Of a stretch of 64,000 bases of DNA, positions 18,740 through 28,475 are shown in pieces (the stretch's first letter is position 1; each line of letters opens with the position of its first letter). Source of the DNA: Erysipelotrichaceae bacterium (GTDB lineage: Bacteria; Bacillota_I; Bacilli_A; Erysipelotrichales; Erysipelotrichaceae); contig JAAZCQ010000037.1 of the NCBI GenBank assembly GCA_012513225.1, positions 124,001 through 188,000 on the forward strand. The letters run 5' to 3'. The translations under genes and the position numbers were made by a program. A model generated the notes under the pieces. The model did not search any database. It was not told the origin of the DNA and saw only the letters and a list, made by a program, of their open reading frames with translations.

Positions 18740-18789
18740 GAGATTATTAACGATTCAAATATTTCGAATCGTTAATAATCTCTTTTTTT
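18740..18789 (+). terminator. Strong terminator with a 17-bp perfect stem
   Basis: The 17-base arm at 18740-18756 (core ATTATTAACGATTC) pairs exactly with 18766-18782 around a 9-base loop, followed by seven T. It lies about 165 bases after the secreted-protein gene. Between 18575 and 18739 I see no gene. Confidence 0.85.
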
Positions 18790-18924
18790 ATTGTCAAAGG
18801 AAATCTATTATCGTATAATCAAACAAATTCAAATAATATTTGTTTTTTATATGATTCTCTAAGTTTACCAGTTCTTTTATTAGATTTTAAGTTATTAGTA
18901 AGAGAGTATGATACAAATCTAAAG

Positions 18925-19212
18925 TTAAAACTTAAAGTTTTTTCTTTCTTTAATGGAATAGATTCTAAATGTCTTGATAAAACTTTTAGATCTATCAGGT
19001 AATATTTCGTTAAGATATCGATTATTATTATCGACAAATACACTAAGATAAACACCACCATATTTAATCATACTAATGTGAAGCTTATCAATACCTAAAT
19101 TTTCTGATAATGTAAGTTTAGAAACTTAAATAAAGCTATCTGCATATAATTGTATTAGAGTAGTTGAAACATTATTTTTAATTAAAACTTCTTTATAAGT
19201 GTAACGATTACA
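18925..19212 (-). pseudogene. Remnant of an ISL3-family transposase
   Basis: Read on the minus strand from 19212, the frame gives CNRYTYKEVLIKNNVSTTL, a stop, then LSENLGIDKLHISM and VFVDNNNRYLNEILPDRSKS, ending KERKNFKF at a stop at 18925. The order GID-(E/K)-x, VD...ILPDR, ERKN-K matches the DDE domain of ISL3-type transposases. The first acidic position is lost (GIDK where GIDE is usual), there is an internal stop, and both ends are missing. An 80-codon frame at 18819-19061 in another register probably reads through the same decayed element. No terminal repeats were found. Confidence 0.5.
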
Positions 19213-19375
19213 TAGAATATTCAAGATTTGAATGCAATTTTTTTAATAAATGAATTTTATAAATACTGAATAAACATGCATAAAAAATATATAATAATGA
19301 ATAATCATTCAATAAACTCTTTATCTTTTATATTTTTTGATTTATAATTTAAATATTAAAGGGAGAAAAGAGAAA

Positions 19376-21106
19376 ATGAAAAAGAATATTTATGCATTGA
19401 GTATGGTTATTTTACTAGGATTATTTTTGGTTGGATGTTCTCCAACTAATAATCAATCAAATAGTACAAATGAAACTAAAATAGAAGAATCTGTTGAAGA
19501 AACAGTAAGTGTTTTAGTTGATACTGAATTTGGACAAGTTGAAGGTGTTTCTGAGGAAAAAGCATTAATTTGGAGGGGAATTCCCTATGGTGATGATACT
19601 TCTGGTGAAAATAGATGGAAAGCACCACAAAATCCAAAAAAATGGAACAATGTATTAGAAACAAAAGAACCAGGTTCTTTAGCCTTACAATTCTCACAAA
19701 ATGGCGCTATTGGAAGTGAAGATGCACTTAATTTAGATATTTATCGTCCTAATAATAATAGTAAAGATCTACCTGTACTTGTTTATATTCATGGTGGTAA
19801 TAATCAAACAGGACATGCACAAGAAATATCTGGAAAATCATTTGTATCTAATCATGATGCTATTTACGTATCTGTAAATTATCGTTTGGGAGTTTTAGGA
19901 TTTAATCCTTTGTCTGCTTTAAAAAAAGGTTCTGATGAAGAAAACTCAGGTAATTTTGGTTTGCTAGATATAGCATTCGCGTTAGATTGGGTAAAAAATA
20001 ATATTGAAAACTTTGGTGGTCAAAAAGATAACATTACTGTTGCTGGTTTTTCAGCAGGTGGTAGAGATGTAATGGCAATGTTAACTTCACCATTATTTAA
20101 AGATAAATTCCAAAATGCTATATCTTTTAGTGGAGGTATGACAATAGCTGATGAAGAAAAAAGTCAAGAAGTATTTGCTACTGCTTTAGCCCCATTAGTT
20201 GTTGAAGATAAAGTGAAAGATAATAAAGAAAGCGCTAAAGAATGGCTACTTTCTGATGATGAAGAAGTTAGAAGTTACTTGATGGATTTAGAGAGTGAAA
20301 GACTAGCTCCACTTATGGGGAATGCAGGAATACGTATGGAAGTATTCCCTCACCTATTTAATGATGGTGTTGTTCTTCCTAAAGATGGATTTGATACAAC
20401 TATATTTAACGATGTTCCTTTGTTAATGTTGACTGGGCAAAAAGAGTTTTCTATGTTTGGTATGTTTGATGCGTATTTTTCAGAAAGTTATGCAGATGGA
20501 ACAATTTTTACAGATGAAACAAAAAGTAAAGAATTTGAATTTGTAAATACATATGGTGGACAACTATATAGCTTATTTAACGTAAATGATTCTGCTGAAA
20601 AACTGATTGAAAATTATCAAAGTCCAATTTATAATATGGAAATTAGTTTTGGTAATAATCCTGATAACATAGATGAATCACTGCAAGCTTTAGCATCATT
20701 CCACGGAGTTTTTGTTCCTTTATTAGATACTGATAACCATAATTATGATGTATTTATAGGTGATTCATATAAGTCTGAAGGAGCAAAAGGAATGCAAGTT
20801 GCTTTTCAAGAGTATATATATAATTTCATTAAAAATGGTGATCCTAATGGAGAAAATGTACCTGAATGGACACAATGGACTAAAGATAATAAAAAGAATT
20901 TAATTCTTGATGCTGATAAGAATGAATACTCAGCAGAAATGGAAGAAAAAGTTTTTACTTATGAAGATGTTTTAGTAAATATAGATCAAGATAGTACGAT
21001 TTCAACAGAACAAAAAGAAACTCTTATCAAAAATGTATTAAATGGTAGATGGTTTAGTTATGATTTAGATAAAAAATATGACAATCTATCAAACTTTTAT
21101 AAATAA
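19376..21106 (+). CDS. Lipoprotein carboxylesterase type B
   Basis: A 576-residue alpha/beta hydrolase with a lipoprotein signal peptide; the lipobox LVGC is at about residues 19-22. Family marks are YIHGGNNQTGH (oxyanion hole), VNYRLGVLGF, GNFGLLDIAFALDWV, and the nucleophile elbow GFSAGG in place of the usual GESAGG. It should hydrolyse an ester at the outer membrane face; the substrate is unknown. The start at 19376 follows GGGAGAAAAGAG and gives a proper signal peptide; the frame upstream to 19337 is not used. Monocistronic. Confidence 0.88.
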   Translation: MKKNIYALSMVILLGLFLVGCSPTNNQSNSTNETKIEESVEETVSVLVDTEFGQVEGVSEEKALIWRGIPYGDDTSGENRWKAPQNPKKWNNVLETKEPGSLALQFSQNGAIGSEDALNLDIYRPNNNSKDLPVLVYIHGGNNQTGHAQEISGKSFVSNHDAIYVSVNYRLGVLGFNPLSALKKGSDEENSGNFGLLDIAFALDWVKNNIENFGGQKDNITVAGFSAGGRDVMAMLTSPLFKDKFQNAISFSGGMTIADEEKSQEVFATALAPLVVEDKVKDNKESAKEWLLSDDEEVRSYLMDLESERLAPLMGNAGIRMEVFPHLFNDGVVLPKDGFDTTIFNDVPLLMLTGQKEFSMFGMFDAYFSESYADGTIFTDETKSKEFEFVNTYGGQLYSLFNVNDSAEKLIENYQSPIYNMEISFGNNPDNIDESLQALASFHGVFVPLLDTDNHNYDVFIGDSYKSEGAKGMQVAFQEYIYNFIKNGDPNGENVPEWTQWTKDNKKNLILDADKNEYSAEMEEKVFTYEDVLVNIDQDSTISTEQKETLIKNVLNGRWFSYDLDKKYDNLSNFYK

Positions 21107-21172
21107 ACCTTAATATTATGTTGTTTTATTAGATTTAAATTTGAATTATGATTATGTGTTAATGGTTACGAT

Positions 21173-21223
21173 AAAATGTAGGAAATTTAAAAATTTTAAA
21201 ATTATGATTTCCTACATTTTATG
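21173..21223 (+). terminator. Terminator hairpin after the carboxylesterase gene
   Basis: AAAATGTAGGAAAT (21173-21186) pairs exactly with ATTTCCTACATTTT (21207-21220). The T run is short. Confidence 0.65.
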
Positions 21224-21302
21224 TGCTTAAAAGAGACAATCTTATTTAAACGTAATTAAAAGGGAATCTATTAAAGTTTATTAGAAAACTAAATTTTTAT
21301 AA

Positions 21303-21335
21303 TATAAAAAAACTATCCTTTTAAAGGGTGGTTTT
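21303..21335 (-). terminator. Terminator of the rhodanese gene
   Basis: On the minus strand AAACCACCC pairs with GGATAGTTT (two G-U pairs) and is followed by TTTTT. It lies about 35 bases after the rhodanese stop. Confidence 0.6.
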
Positions 21336-21369
21336 AAGTAAAAAATGATAATAAATGATTTAAAATATT

Positions 21370-21744
21370 TTATTTTACTATTTCATAAGGCCAAGAATTT
21401 AATCCACCAAAATCATATAAATTAGTGTATCCTAATTTTTCTAGTTTTAAAGCTGCTTGATTGCTTCTACTACCACTTCTACAATAAATTAATATTTTAG
21501 AATCTAGATTAGGTAATTCTGTAGGTATTGTATTTCCAATATAACTTACATCTAAATTAATCGCGTTTAAAATATGTCCATCCTCATATTCTTCTTTTGT
21601 TCTAACATCAATAATTGTTACTTCTTCATTTTGCATCATTTCATAAGCAGTTTTAGAATCAATAATTGTAATATTTTCACTTTGTGTTTTAGTGCATCCC
21701 ATTAATAATGATAATAATCCCATAGTTATAGCCAACTTTCTCAT
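21370..21744 (-). CDS. Lipoprotein with a rhodanese domain
   Basis: The 124-residue protein has a signal peptide ending in the lipobox LLMGC (Cys about residue 17) and a single rhodanese domain: IIDVRTKEEYEDGHILNAINL and the active-site loop YCRSGSRS with the persulfide-forming Cys. It would sit on the outer face of the membrane and handle sulfur or thiol redox chemistry; the partner is unknown. AAAGAGGT precedes the ATG at 21744. It is the only minus-strand gene between 19.3 and 33.7 kb. Confidence 0.88.
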   Translation of the reverse strand: MRKLAITMGLLSLLMGCTKTQSENITIIDSKTAYEMMQNEEVTIIDVRTKEEYEDGHILNAINLDVSYIGNTIPTELPNLDSKILIYCRSGSRSNQAALKLEKLGYTNLYDFGGLNSWPYEIVK

Positions 21745-21816
21745 TTATTATACCTCTTTGAATTATTCTAAAATAATAGTATGTATATTTCCATATATAT
21801 GATTTTAGTGATTTAA

Positions 21817-21845
21817 TTGTTGAAGTAAAATAAAGAAGGTATAAT
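21817..21845 (+). promoter_or_regulatory. uvrA promoter
   Basis: TTGTTG (21817-21822), 17 bases, TATAAT (21840-21845), 20 bases before the uvrA ATG. CGAGG is the ribosome binding site. Confidence 0.6.
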
Positions 21846-21864
21846 ATAATTCGAGGTAAAATTA

Positions 21865-24681
21865 ATGGATAAGATTATAATAAAAGGTGCAAAGGAAAAT
21901 AACCTTAAAAATATAGATTTAGAAATCCCAAGAAATAAATTAGTTGTAATGACAGGTGTATCAGGCTCAGGAAAGACATCTTTAGCTTTTGATACAATAT
22001 ATGCTGAAGGACAAAGAAGATATGTGGAATCTTTAAGTGCTTATGCAAGAATGTTTTTAGGAGGAGTAGAAAAACCAAATGTTGAATTAATTGAAGGTTT
22101 GAGTCCATCTATCTCTATTGATCAAAAAACAACACATAGTAATCCAAGAAGTACAGTTGGAACAGTTACTGAAATATATGATTATCTAAGATTGTTATAT
22201 GCAAGAGTAGGAATACCTTATTGTCCAATACATAATATTCCTATTACTGCACAAACAATAACTCAAATGCTTGATAGAATAATGGAGTTAGAAGATAAAA
22301 GTAGACTAGAGGTATTAGCTCCAGTTGTAAAAGAAAAAAAAGGTACACAAAAAGAATTGATTGCTAAACTTATAAAAGATGGATACGTTAGAGCAAGAAT
22401 TGATAATGAAGTAAGATTATTAGAAGAAGTAGAAGATTTAGAAAAAAATGTTAAACATAATATTGAAGTAGTTGTAGATAGAGTCATTAAAAATGATGAT
22501 TCTAGAAGTAGATTACATGAATCTTTAGAAACTGCTTTAAATTTAGGAAATGGAAATGCAATTATTCATACAAATAATGAAGATATTTTGTTTTCGAGTA
22601 ATTTTTCTTGTCCTATTTGTGGTTTCTCTGTACCAAATTTAGAACCTAGATTATTTTCTTTTAATGCTCCTCTTGGCGCTTGTGATGAGTGTAAGGGATT
22701 AGGTGTAACAATGGAAGTTGATATAGATATTCTTATTGAAGATAGAGAAAAATCAATAAGACAAGGTGGTATAAAATACTATAAAAACATTGTTGATAAA
22801 GAAAATATTGAATGGCAGAATTTTAAAATTTTATGTGAACATTATAATATCGATTTAAATAAACCATTAAAAAATTTCACAAAAAAAGAAATGGATATTA
22901 TATTATATGGTTCTAAAGAGCCTATAAAGTATTCAATCACAACATCAGGTGGGAATACTTATACAAAAAATGATTATATTGAAGGAGTAAAATCTTTAAT
23001 AGAAAGAAGATATGTAGAGACTACTTCTAGTATGACAAAAGAATGGTATCAATCTTTTATGGTTGAAAGTCCATGTCCTAAGTGTAATGGGAAAAGGTTA
23101 AATGAAGTTGCTTTAAGTGTTATGGTTTCAGATAAAAATATTTATGATTTTACAACAATGTCAATTAAAGAAGCTATATTGTGGATGGAAAATTTAAAAC
23201 TTTCTGATATGAATATGACTATTGCAAATCTAGTTTTAAAAGAAATTAATAGTAGACTACGTTTTTTAAAAGATGTTGGCTTAGATTATCTTACTATGGA
23301 TAGACTTGCAGGAACTTTAAGTGGTGGAGAAGCACAAAGAATAAGATTAGCTACTCAAATTGGATCTAGTTTAACAGGAGTGTTATATGTTTTAGATGAG
23401 CCTAGTATAGGTTTACATCAAAGAGATAATTCAAGGTTAATATCAACTTTAAAAAATATGCGTGATATGGGAAATAGCGTTATAGTTGTTGAACATGATG
23501 AAGAAACAATGTTTGAGTCTGATTATATAGTTGATATTGGACCTGGTGCTGGCATACATGGTGGAGAAGTTGTAGCTGCAGGAACACTTCAAGAAATACT
23601 GGATAATGATAATTCTATTACTGGTCGCTATTTAAGTGGAAAAATGAAAATAGATATTCCAGAATCAAGAAGAAAAGGTAGCGGAAAATTTATAGAAATA
23701 TTAGGAGCTAGTGAAAACAATTTAAAAAATATTAATGTAAAAATTCCTTTAGGGAAATTTATTGTGGTTACTGGTGTAAGTGGAAGTGGTAAAAGTACTC
23801 TTGTTAATGAAATATTTTGTAAAGCGATACAACAATCTTTAGGTAAAAAAAGAGTTAAACAAGGTAAATTTAAAAAAATAAAAGGTTTAGAAAATATAGA
23901 TAAAGTAATTGAGATAAGCCAAGATCCAATAGGAAGAACTCCTAGAAGTAATCCTGTAACATATACTGGAGTTTTTGATGATATAAGAGATTTGTTTTCT
24001 TTAACACCAGAAGCTAAAATTAGAGGTTATAATAAAGGACGTTTCTCTTTTAATGTAAAAGGTGGAAGATGTGAGGCTTGCCAAGGTGATGGAGTTAAAA
24101 AAATAAGCATGAATTTTTTACCAGATGTATATGTTCCTTGTGAAGTATGTCATGGTAAAAGATATAATGAAGAAACATTACAAGTGAAATACAAAGGTAA
24201 AAATATTAGTGATATATTAGAAATGACAATTGAAGAGTCAATTCCTTTCTTTTCTCCTATAATTAAAGTAAGAGATAAACTTCAAACTTTATATGATGTT
24301 GGTCTTGATTATATTAAGCTTGGACAATCTAGTACAACTTTAAGTGGTGGAGAAGCACAAAGGGTAAAGCTTGCTTCTGAGCTTCAAAAAAAGCCTACAG
24401 GAAAAACAGTTTATATACTGGATGAGCCAACTACTGGGTTACATACTCATGATGTTAAAAGGCTTTTAAGTGTTTTGCAAAGAATTGTTGATAATGGAGA
24501 TACTGTATTAGTTATAGAACACAATTTAGATGTTATTAAATGTGCTGATCATATTATAGATTTAGGGCCAGAAGGTGGAGATGAGGGAGGTACTGTAGTA
24601 GGTATTGGTACTCCTGAAGAGTTAGTTAAAAATGAAAATAGCTATACAGGTTATTATATAAAAAAAGCATTAGAAAGGTAG
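21865..24681 (+). CDS. uvrA: Excinuclease ABC subunit A
   Basis: The DNA damage sensor of nucleotide excision repair, a dimeric twin ABC ATPase. The 938-residue protein has Walker [15 protein letters not shown] near residue 32, two zinc modules (CPIC...CDEC near residues 250-275 and CEAC...CEVC near 735-765), two ABC signatures LSGGEAQR, and second Walker [12 protein letters not shown] near residue 640. Length is normal. uvrB is not next to it, unlike in Bacillus; instead hprK follows with only a few bases between, so uvrA heads a mixed operon. Confidence 0.97.
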   Translation: MDKIIIKGAKENNLKNIDLEIPRNKLVVMTGVSGSGKTSLAFDTIYAEGQRRYVESLSAYARMFLGGVEKPNVELIEGLSPSISIDQKTTHSNPRSTVGTVTEIYDYLRLLYARVGIPYCPIHNIPITAQTITQMLDRIMELEDKSRLEVLAPVVKEKKGTQKELIAKLIKDGYVRARIDNEVRLLEEVEDLEKNVKHNIEVVVDRVIKNDDSRSRLHESLETALNLGNGNAIIHTNNEDILFSSNFSCPICGFSVPNLEPRLFSFNAPLGACDECKGLGVTMEVDIDILIEDREKSIRQGGIKYYKNIVDKENIEWQNFKILCEHYNIDLNKPLKNFTKKEMDIILYGSKEPIKYSITTSGGNTYTKNDYIEGVKSLIERRYVETTSSMTKEWYQSFMVESPCPKCNGKRLNEVALSVMVSDKNIYDFTTMSIKEAILWMENLKLSDMNMTIANLVLKEINSRLRFLKDVGLDYLTMDRLAGTLSGGEAQRIRLATQIGSSLTGVLYVLDEPSIGLHQRDNSRLISTLKNMRDMGNSVIVVEHDEETMFESDYIVDIGPGAGIHGGEVVAAGTLQEILDNDNSITGRYLSGKMKIDIPESRRKGSGKFIEILGASENNLKNINVKIPLGKFIVVTGVSGSGKSTLVNEIFCKAIQQSLGKKRVKQGKFKKIKGLENIDKVIEISQDPIGRTPRSNPVTYTGVFDDIRDLFSLTPEAKIRGYNKGRFSFNVKGGRCEACQGDGVKKISMNFLPDVYVPCEVCHGKRYNEETLQVKYKGKNISDILEMTIEESIPFFSPIIKVRDKLQTLYDVGLDYIKLGQSSTTLSGGEAQRVKLASELQKKPTGKTVYILDEPTTGLHTHDVKRLLSVLQRIVDNGDTVLVIEHNLDVIKCADHIIDLGPEGGDEGGTVVGIGTPEELVKNENSYTGYYIKKALER

Positions 24682-24686
24682 TGTGT

Positions 24687-25649
24687 ATGTCAGAAAAATT
24701 TGAAGGAAAAGTAATGATTAAAGAAGCTAAAGAATTCTTTGATTATGAACAAATTACTGGTGATGAAGAATCTTTAAATCGGTGGATTGTAGTTCCAGAT
24801 GTTAACAGACCAGGTTTAGAACTTAGTGGTTATGAAAAGTTAACAGAGCCTAGACGTGTAGTAATTATAGGTAATAAAGAACAAGAGTATATCAGTGAAA
24901 TGAGTGAGGATTTACAAAGAGAAAGATTTAAATTAATAACTGATTCTTTAACTCCTTGTATTATTATTACTAGGAATTTTGATTGTCCAGAAATACTTTT
25001 AGAAGTTGCAAAAGAATTAAATTTTCCTATTTTTAGGACTGGTTCTCCTACTTATAGGGCAATGGTTGATTTAATAACATTTTTAGATGAAAGATTAGCA
25101 CCAAGTGATTCATTACATGGTGTACTTATGTCAGTTTATGGAGTTGGTGTATTAATAACTGGTGAAAGTGGAATGGGTAAATCAGAAATAGCTCTAGAAT
25201 TAATCAAAAGAGGTCATGTTTTAATTTCAGATGATAGAGTTGATGTTAAAAGAATCCACAATGTCATAAAGGGACATCCACCTGAGTTATTAGAAGGAAT
25301 GCTTGAAATAAGAGGTATAGGTGTAATTGACGTAGTTAAAATGTTTGGTGCTAGTGCACTTTTAAAAAGCTTTAATATTACCTTTATAATTAATTTGGAA
25401 AAATTTAATGGAAATTCAGATTATATGAGAGTCGGTAATGAAGATAATCAATTTATAAATATTTTAGGCTTAGATGTACCGTCAATAACTGTTCCTGTTA
25501 AAGAAGGTAGGTCTGTGGCTGTAATTGTTGAATCTGCAGTTACTAACTTTAGATTAAGGGAAGAAGGATTTAATAGTGCAAAAGAATTTGAAAATAGAGT
25601 TTTAGAATATATTAAAGCAGAAAATGCTAAAAATCAGGAGGCTAATTAA
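24687..25649 (+). CDS. hprK: HPr kinase/phosphorylase
   Basis: Phosphorylates Ser46 of HPr and removes that phosphate, the metabolic switch for carbon catabolite repression. The 320-residue protein has the Walker A GESGMGKSEIALELIKRGH near residue 160, then LISDDRVDVKR, and the family motif LLEGMLEIRGIGVIDV. The ATG at 24687 (MSEKFEG) is preferred since AAAGG lies about 9 bases upstream; a GTG at 24681 is an alternative. The order hprK-lgt-ppaX is conserved in Bacilli. Confidence 0.95.
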   Translation: MSEKFEGKVMIKEAKEFFDYEQITGDEESLNRWIVVPDVNRPGLELSGYEKLTEPRRVVIIGNKEQEYISEMSEDLQRERFKLITDSLTPCIIITRNFDCPEILLEVAKELNFPIFRTGSPTYRAMVDLITFLDERLAPSDSLHGVLMSVYGVGVLITGESGMGKSEIALELIKRGHVLISDDRVDVKRIHNVIKGHPPELLEGMLEIRGIGVIDVVKMFGASALLKSFNITFIINLEKFNGNSDYMRVGNEDNQFINILGLDVPSITVPVKEGRSVAVIVESAVTNFRLREEGFNSAKEFENRVLEYIKAENAKNQEAN

Positions 25650-27106
25650 TGCAATTATTTCCAGATTCAAAAACATTAATATCTTTTGGAATATTTAAAA
25701 TAACATATTATGCACTGGGTTATTTATTTGGCGGAGGTACTGCTTATTATTTTGCATTAAAAGATATGAAGAGAAATGGTTATACTCAAGATACTGTAGA
25801 TGATATATTTTTTGGTGCCTTTATATCAGGTATTATTGGGGCAAGAATATGGTATGTACTATTTTCTAATTTAAACTATTATTTAAGTGATCCTATAAGA
25901 ATACTATTTATATTTGAAGGTGGTTTAGCTATACAAGGTGGAATTATCGCTGGTTTACTTTATGGGTATTACTATACAAAAAAACATAAAATGTCATTTT
26001 TTAGAGCTGCAGATGCCTTTTTACCAAATTTTTTAATTGCACAAACAATTGGTAGATGGGGAAACTTCATGAATCAAGAAGCATATGGAGAAATAGTAAG
26101 TGAGGCATTTTATAATGGATTTCCAGCTTTTATAAAAAATAAAATGTATATAGATGGTGCATATAGACAACCTACATTTCTATGGGAGAGTGTTTTAAAT
26201 TTATTAGGTTTTATTTTAATAAGATACGTATATAAGAAGTACAATAGAAATAAACGTGGAGACTTAGCTTACATGTATCTTGTTTGGTATGGAGTTACTA
26301 GATTTTTTGTAGAAGGATTTAGAACTGATAGCTTAATGTTTAAAAATATAAGAATGGCTCAGTTAACTTCTATTGTATTTGTAATTGTTGGCTTACTTGG
26401 TATTTTAGGCGTATTTGATAAATTTATAAAAAAAGAAAAACCTGTAATATTATTTGATCTTGATGGAACTTTACTTGATACAACTCCAGCGATTTTAGAA
26501 TCATATAGATATTTATTTAAGAAATATAGAACATTAGAAGAATTTGATAGAGAGAAAGAAATTGAAGTTCAAGGACCACCACTTTTTAAAATGTTTGAAA
26601 AATATTTCCCTAATCAAAATACAGATGAATTAATAAAAGAATATAGAGATTATAATCACAGTATACATAAGGAGTTTGTAAAGCCTATGGCCAATACAAG
26701 TGCATTATTAGAGCATTTATCTAAAGAAGGATATAAAATAGGTGTCGTGTCTACAAAGTTAAAAGAATCTGTATTAATGGGCTTAGAATTATTTAAGTTA
26801 GATGATTATGTAAAAGTTATAGTTGGACTAGATGATGTTAGTAATAGTAAACCTGATCCAGAAGGTATTATAAAAGCATGTAAACTATTAAACCATACTC
26901 AAGATGAGTGTATTTATATAGGAGATACTCCTACTGATATAAAAGCTGCACAAAATGCTGGTGTTTATTCAATTGGATATATCTTTGATGAAGATAGAAA
27001 ACAATCATTAATTGACAGTAAGCCAAATACAGTTATAAATGACTTACTTGAATTGAAAGGTATATTAAAAAAAGGTGAAAAATCATGGACAAAAGATACG
27101 ATGTAA
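25649..27106 (+). CDS. lgt-ppaX: Fusion: prolipoprotein diacylglyceryl transferase (Lgt) + PpaX-like HAD phosphatase
   Basis: Residues 1 to about 262 are Lgt, a membrane enzyme that puts diacylglycerol on the lipobox Cys of prelipoproteins; the signature GRWGNFMNQEAYG lies near residue 130. Residues about 265-485 are a soluble HAD-family phosphatase: FDLDGTLLDTT at 269-279 with nucleophile Asp270, SNSKPDPEGI, and YIGDTPTDIKAA. Known Lgt proteins end before the HAD part. In Bacillus, ppaX (pyrophosphatase for the PPi made by HprK) is a separate gene near hprK and lgt, so this is best read as lgt and ppaX joined. AGGAGG precedes the ATG; the C-terminus overlaps trxB. Confidence 0.92.
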   Translation: MQLFPDSKTLISFGIFKITYYALGYLFGGGTAYYFALKDMKRNGYTQDTVDDIFFGAFISGIIGARIWYVLFSNLNYYLSDPIRILFIFEGGLAIQGGIIAGLLYGYYYTKKHKMSFFRAADAFLPNFLIAQTIGRWGNFMNQEAYGEIVSEAFYNGFPAFIKNKMYIDGAYRQPTFLWESVLNLLGFILIRYVYKKYNRNKRGDLAYMYLVWYGVTRFFVEGFRTDSLMFKNIRMAQLTSIVFVIVGLLGILGVFDKFIKKEKPVILFDLDGTLLDTTPAILESYRYLFKKYRTLEEFDREKEIEVQGPPLFKMFEKYFPNQNTDELIKEYRDYNHSIHKEFVKPMANTSALLEHLSKEGYKIGVVSTKLKESVLMGLELFKLDDYVKVIVGLDDVSNSKPDPEGIIKACKLLNHTQDECIYIGDTPTDIKAAQNAGVYSIGYIFDEDRKQSLIDSKPNTVINDLLELKGILKKGEKSWTKDTM

Positions 27107-27999
27107 TAATTATTGGTGCTGGACCTGCAGGAATGACTGCGGGAATTTACGCAAAACGTGCAGGCTTAGATGTTGCTATGCTTGAAAATGCTGCTCCAGG
27201 AGGAAAGATGGTAAAAACATTTGAAATTGAAAACTTTCCTAGTTTTACAAATATTAATGGAGCAGATTTATCTTATAAAATGTATGAACAAACTCAAGCT
27301 CTTGGAGTAGATTACTTATATGGAGATGTAATTGATGTAATTGATGGAGATATTAAAACCATAATTACTGATGATGGAAATGAGTATAAAGCTAATGTTG
27401 TAATTGTTGCAACAGGGACAAAAGAAAGATTATTAGGAATTCCAGGCGAAGTTGAGTTTACAAGTCGTGGAGTATCATATTGTGCAGTTTGTGATGGTGC
27501 TTTCTTTAAAAATAAGACAGTAGTTGTCATTGGTGGAGGAAACTCTGCATTAGAAGAGTCTTTATATTTAACACAATTTGCAAAAAAAGTGTATATTGTA
27601 ATTAGAAGAGATGTATTTAGAGCTGATGATATAGCTCAAGATAAAGTTTGTTCTAATCCAAAAATAGAAATAATTAGAAAACATATTCCAATTGAAATAA
27701 TAGGGGATTCAAAAGTCACTAGCATTGTTTTGGAAAATGTTGATACAAAAGAAAGAACAACTTTAGAAACTGATGGCATATTCCCTTATATTGGTGCTGA
27801 TCCAAATACTTCATTTATTAGTTCACTTGGAATTACAGATGAGGCTGGTTATGTTGTTGTAAATAAAGAGATGGAAACTAGTTTACCAGGAATATATGGA
27901 GCTGGTGATTGTAACATAAAAACATTAAGACAAATAGTTACAGCAACTAGTGATGGGGCTATCGCTGCACAAAATGCATTTCATTATATAAAGGGGTGA
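27085..27999 (+). CDS. trxB: Thioredoxin reductase
   Basis: A 304-residue flavoprotein moving electrons from NADPH to thioredoxin. Visible are the FAD loop IIGAGPAGMTAGIYA at residues 8-22, the redox pair in CAVCDGAFF near residue 133, the NADPH loop VVIGGGNSALEESLYL, and the C-terminal FAD motif GIYGAGDCNIK. The start overlaps the lgt-ppaX end by 22 bases; AAAGGTG precedes it. Confidence 0.95.
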   Translation: MDKRYDVIIIGAGPAGMTAGIYAKRAGLDVAMLENAAPGGKMVKTFEIENFPSFTNINGADLSYKMYEQTQALGVDYLYGDVIDVIDGDIKTIITDDGNEYKANVVIVATGTKERLLGIPGEVEFTSRGVSYCAVCDGAFFKNKTVVVIGGGNSALEESLYLTQFAKKVYIVIRRDVFRADDIAQDKVCSNPKIEIIRKHIPIEIIGDSKVTSIVLENVDTKERTTLETDGIFPYIGADPNTSFISSLGITDEAGYVVVNKEMETSLPGIYGAGDCNIKTLRQIVTATSDGAIAAQNAFHYIKG

Positions 28000-28004
28000 A
28001 TCAT

Positions 28005-28385
28005 ATGGCAACTTTAAAGTTTGAAAATGGTTTTAATGGTATTTATGAGGTTAAAGATAATAAATTAATACTGAATAAAGAAGATGGATTAAGACCATAT
28101 GACCTAATTTTTGGTGGTATTGCAGGATGCTTTTATTCTACATTTCTTGAAGTTCTTAGATTAAATAATGTTAGTGTTGAAAGTAGTGAAATAGTTATAA
28201 ATGGGACAAAAAGAAAGTCTATTCCTACAACATTAGAATATTTAAGTATACATTTTTACGTGAAAACTAATGATGATAAGAAAAAAGTAAGAGACTGTTT
28301 TTATGAAGCTATAGAAGTTTGCAGTTTGATTCAAACATTTAAACATGTTGCTGATATACAAACAAATATATCATTTAAGGCGTAA
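28005..28385 (+). CDS. OsmC-family protein
   Basis: The 126-residue protein resembles OsmC/Ohr-type thiol peroxidases: GLRPYDLIFGGIAGCFYSTFLEVL contains the first conserved Cys, and FYEAIEVCSLIQTF contains the second. These proteins reduce organic hydroperoxides in the cytoplasm. ATG 28005 is chosen because AAGGGGTG lies 6 bases upstream. It follows trxB with almost no gap, which suits a shared role in thiol redox. Confidence 0.8.
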   Translation: MATLKFENGFNGIYEVKDNKLILNKEDGLRPYDLIFGGIAGCFYSTFLEVLRLNNVSVESSEIVINGTKRKSIPTTLEYLSIHFYVKTNDDKKKVRDCFYEAIEVCSLIQTFKHVADIQTNISFKA

Positions 28386-28396
28386 GCCTTTTTTTT
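28376..28396 (+). terminator. Terminator after the OsmC gene
   Basis: AAGGC-GTAA-GCCTT followed by six more T; the stem includes the stop codon. It ends the uvrA-hprK-lgt/ppaX-trxB-osmC run. Confidence 0.8.
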
Positions 28397-28428
28397 ATGA
28401 AAATCTTATAATTTTCATATTGATTTGT

Positions 28429-28457
28429 TTGTGATACACCCATGTGCGTGGTAGAAT
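28429..28457 (+). promoter_or_regulatory. rapZ promoter
   Basis: TTGTGA (28429-28434), 17 bases, TAGAAT (28452-28457), 18 bases before the rapZ ATG. Confidence 0.55.
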
Positions 28458-28475
28458 TTAACTGAGGTAAAAGAG

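Noticed and set aside
18819-19061. 80-codon minus-strand frame as a real small gene
   Set aside because: It overlaps the transposase remnant in another register, has no ribosome binding site and no family match.
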